NCBI RefSeq assembly: GCF_003938605.1
Contig: NZ_RHWX01000005.1
Span: forward strand, 1 to 64,000
From: Brevundimonas sp. 357
GTDB taxonomy: Bacteria > Pseudomonadota > Alphaproteobacteria > Caulobacterales > Caulobacteraceae
Direction of reading: 5' to 3'
Length of the DNA: 64,000 bases
Within the stretch, counting starts at the first letter, position 1, and each line of letters starts with the position of its first letter. Positions 61,339 through 64,000 of the stretch are shown here, in pieces. The translations under genes and the position numbers were made by a program. Below the pieces are notes generated by a model, which was not told the origin of the DNA, searched no databases, and saw nothing but the letters and a program-made list of their open reading frames with translations.

Positions 61339-62166
61339 TTAGACGCCGGGCTCGGCGGTTTCGGCCTTGTTGAGGGCGGCCTGGGCGGCTTCCTCGGCCT
61401 GGTTCTTTCTGATCTGGGCGTTGCGCGACCACATGTTCAGGCCCTCGACCAGGGCCGAGAAGGCCATGGCGGCGTAGATGTAGCCCTTGGGCACGTGGAC
61501 GCCGAAGCCGTCGGCGATCAACACGGCGCCGATCATCAGCAGGAAGCCCAGGGCCAGCATGACCACGGTGGGGTTCTTGTCGATGAAGTTGGCCAGCGGA
61601 TCGGCGGCCAGCAGCATGACGGTCACGGCGATGATGACCGCGATCATCATGATCGGGATGTGATCGGTCATGCCCACGGCGGTCAGGATGGAGTCCACCG
61701 AGAACACCAGGTCCAGCAGGATGATCTGGAAGATGGCCGAACCGACGTTGTTGATGACGACGTCCTTCTTGTCCTTCTCCAGCATGTCGTTCGACGGGGT
61801 GACGTCGACGGCGTGGTGGATCTCCTTGGTGGCCTTCCAGACCAGGAAGAGGCCACCGGCGATCAGGATCAGATCGCGCCAGGAGAAGGCGGTGTCGAAG
61901 GTCTCGCCGTGGAAGCCCAGGTCGAAGACCGGCTGGGTCAGGCCGACGATCCAGCCGATGGTGGCCAGAAGGCCCAGGCGCATGATCAGCGCCAGGCCGA
62001 TGCCGATACGGCGCGTGCGCTGGCGGTGCTCGGGCGGGAGCTTGTTCGAGAGGATCGAGATGAAGATCAGGTTGTCGATCCCCAGCACCACCTCCATGAC
62101 CACGAGGGTCACAAGGGCCGCCCAGGCGGCGGGATCGGTCAACAGCGGGGTTATGCTTTCGAGCAT
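61339..62166 (-). CDS. TerC family integral membrane protein
   Basis: 275 residues with about seven membrane helices. The family motifs [23 protein letters not shown] and [17 protein letters not shown] carry the acidic residues thought to bind metal ions. Such proteins are linked to tellurium resistance and, in several bacteria, to manganese export to secreted enzymes. It is first in a two-gene operon with glutaminyl cyclase. Confidence 0.92.
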   Translation of the reverse strand: MLESITPLLTDPAAWAALVTLVVMEVVLGIDNLIFISILSNKLPPEHRQRTRRIGIGLALIMRLGLLATIGWIVGLTQPVFDLGFHGETFDTAFSWRDLILIAGGLFLVWKATKEIHHAVDVTPSNDMLEKDKKDVVINNVGSAIFQIILLDLVFSVDSILTAVGMTDHIPIMMIAVIIAVTVMLLAADPLANFIDKNPTVVMLALGFLLMIGAVLIADGFGVHVPKGYIYAAMAFSALVEGLNMWSRNAQIRKNQAEEAAQAALNKAETAEPGV

Positions 62167-62498
62167 CGGGGTTCCTGAAGGGTGTTGGAAGTTTTTCGGT
62201 AACGGGAGCGTGAGCGCGCATCAAGCGTCGGATGGCGTCGTCGTCGTCGCAGGCCCTCCTGTCGAACCCAGCTTGACCGGTCCTATTCGACCAAAGAGAG
62301 CGCGGGTGCGGCGTTATCGTTCCGCGCCCCTCGGTTGCGAGGCGAGGCCTTGCATGGTATCAGCCGCGCGGCTTTAGCGAAGGGCGTATCGAAAGATGCG
62401 TCCCCAGCGTGCTTTCTACAAGCATTTCAGGCCCTTGGCTGGCGCAGGCGACTGCGGCCGGTCTTGATCCAAACGCTTCAGACGCGGACCAAATATAA
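62167..62498. other. Gene-free region before the ATP synthase operon
   Basis: About 330 bases between the divergent terC and atpH starts. It must hold both promoters, but I see no strong operator, repeat or RNA motif in it. Confidence 0.4.

Positions 62499-64000
<1,502 letters not shown>

Noticed and set aside
60527..62224. A 565-residue minus-strand fusion frame
   Set aside because: Only the last 269 codons are a real gene (glutaminyl cyclase from GTG 61336); the front half is an out-of-frame reading of terC.

Overview
The window is about 64 kb of very GC-rich chromosome from an alphaproteobacterium of the Caulobacteraceae, most probably Brevundimonas. The evidence is a GcrA-family cell-cycle regulator, a PodJ-like polarity factor, GANTC (CcrM-type) sites and CtrA/DnaA-like motifs in front of both, a DUF4167 gene beside prmC, and many small lipoproteins and TonB/beta-oxidation genes. 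Nearly all of it looks like core chromosome. I see no prophage, transposase, CRISPR array or conjugation gene.

Layout. 1-8 kb: ispG, small envelope genes, a TauE-type exporter, an orphan response regulator, and prfA/prmC interrupted by an oppositely oriented YihY protein. 8-16 kb: DUF4167, a degenerate hybrid kinase whose start codon lies in a perfect hairpin, DUF4893, a mini-SPFH-like protein, dapE, an MFS exporter, dcd and apaG. 16-24.5 kb: a SoxR-controlled MFS pump with a textbook SoxR promoter, gcrA, an ABC-2 permease, an M28 peptidase and argD-argF. 24.5-33 kb: podJ, a TauE/TIGR02186 pair and a fatty-acid beta-oxidation operon (thiolase then FadJ). 33-46 kb: a PQQ-type sugar dehydrogenase, tRNA-Met, small secreted proteins, mntP under a yybP-ykoY manganese riboswitch, rlmN, a DUF350/protease pair, a large M16 peptidase, isoaspartyl peptidase, oxidoreductases and tRNA-Gly. 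46-52 kb: beta-propeller phytase divergent from a TonB-dependent receptor, then lpd. 52-64 kb: DUF5694, GNAT, SDR, a double-domain retropepsin-like protease, xerC-DUF484-fsa, priA, a glutaminyl cyclase coupled to terC, and the start of the ATP synthase operon (atpH, atpA cut by the window end).

Notable regulation: a SoxR box inside a 19-bp promoter spacer, the Mn riboswitch with a visible alternative pairing near the mntP start, cell-cycle motif clusters before gcrA and podJ, and a start-codon hairpin before the pseudokinase-like gene. A dispersed structured repeat, with a conserved unpaired CAAGCAG/CATGCAG next to covarying stems, occurs eight times between genes. It is the best candidate here for an undescribed element.
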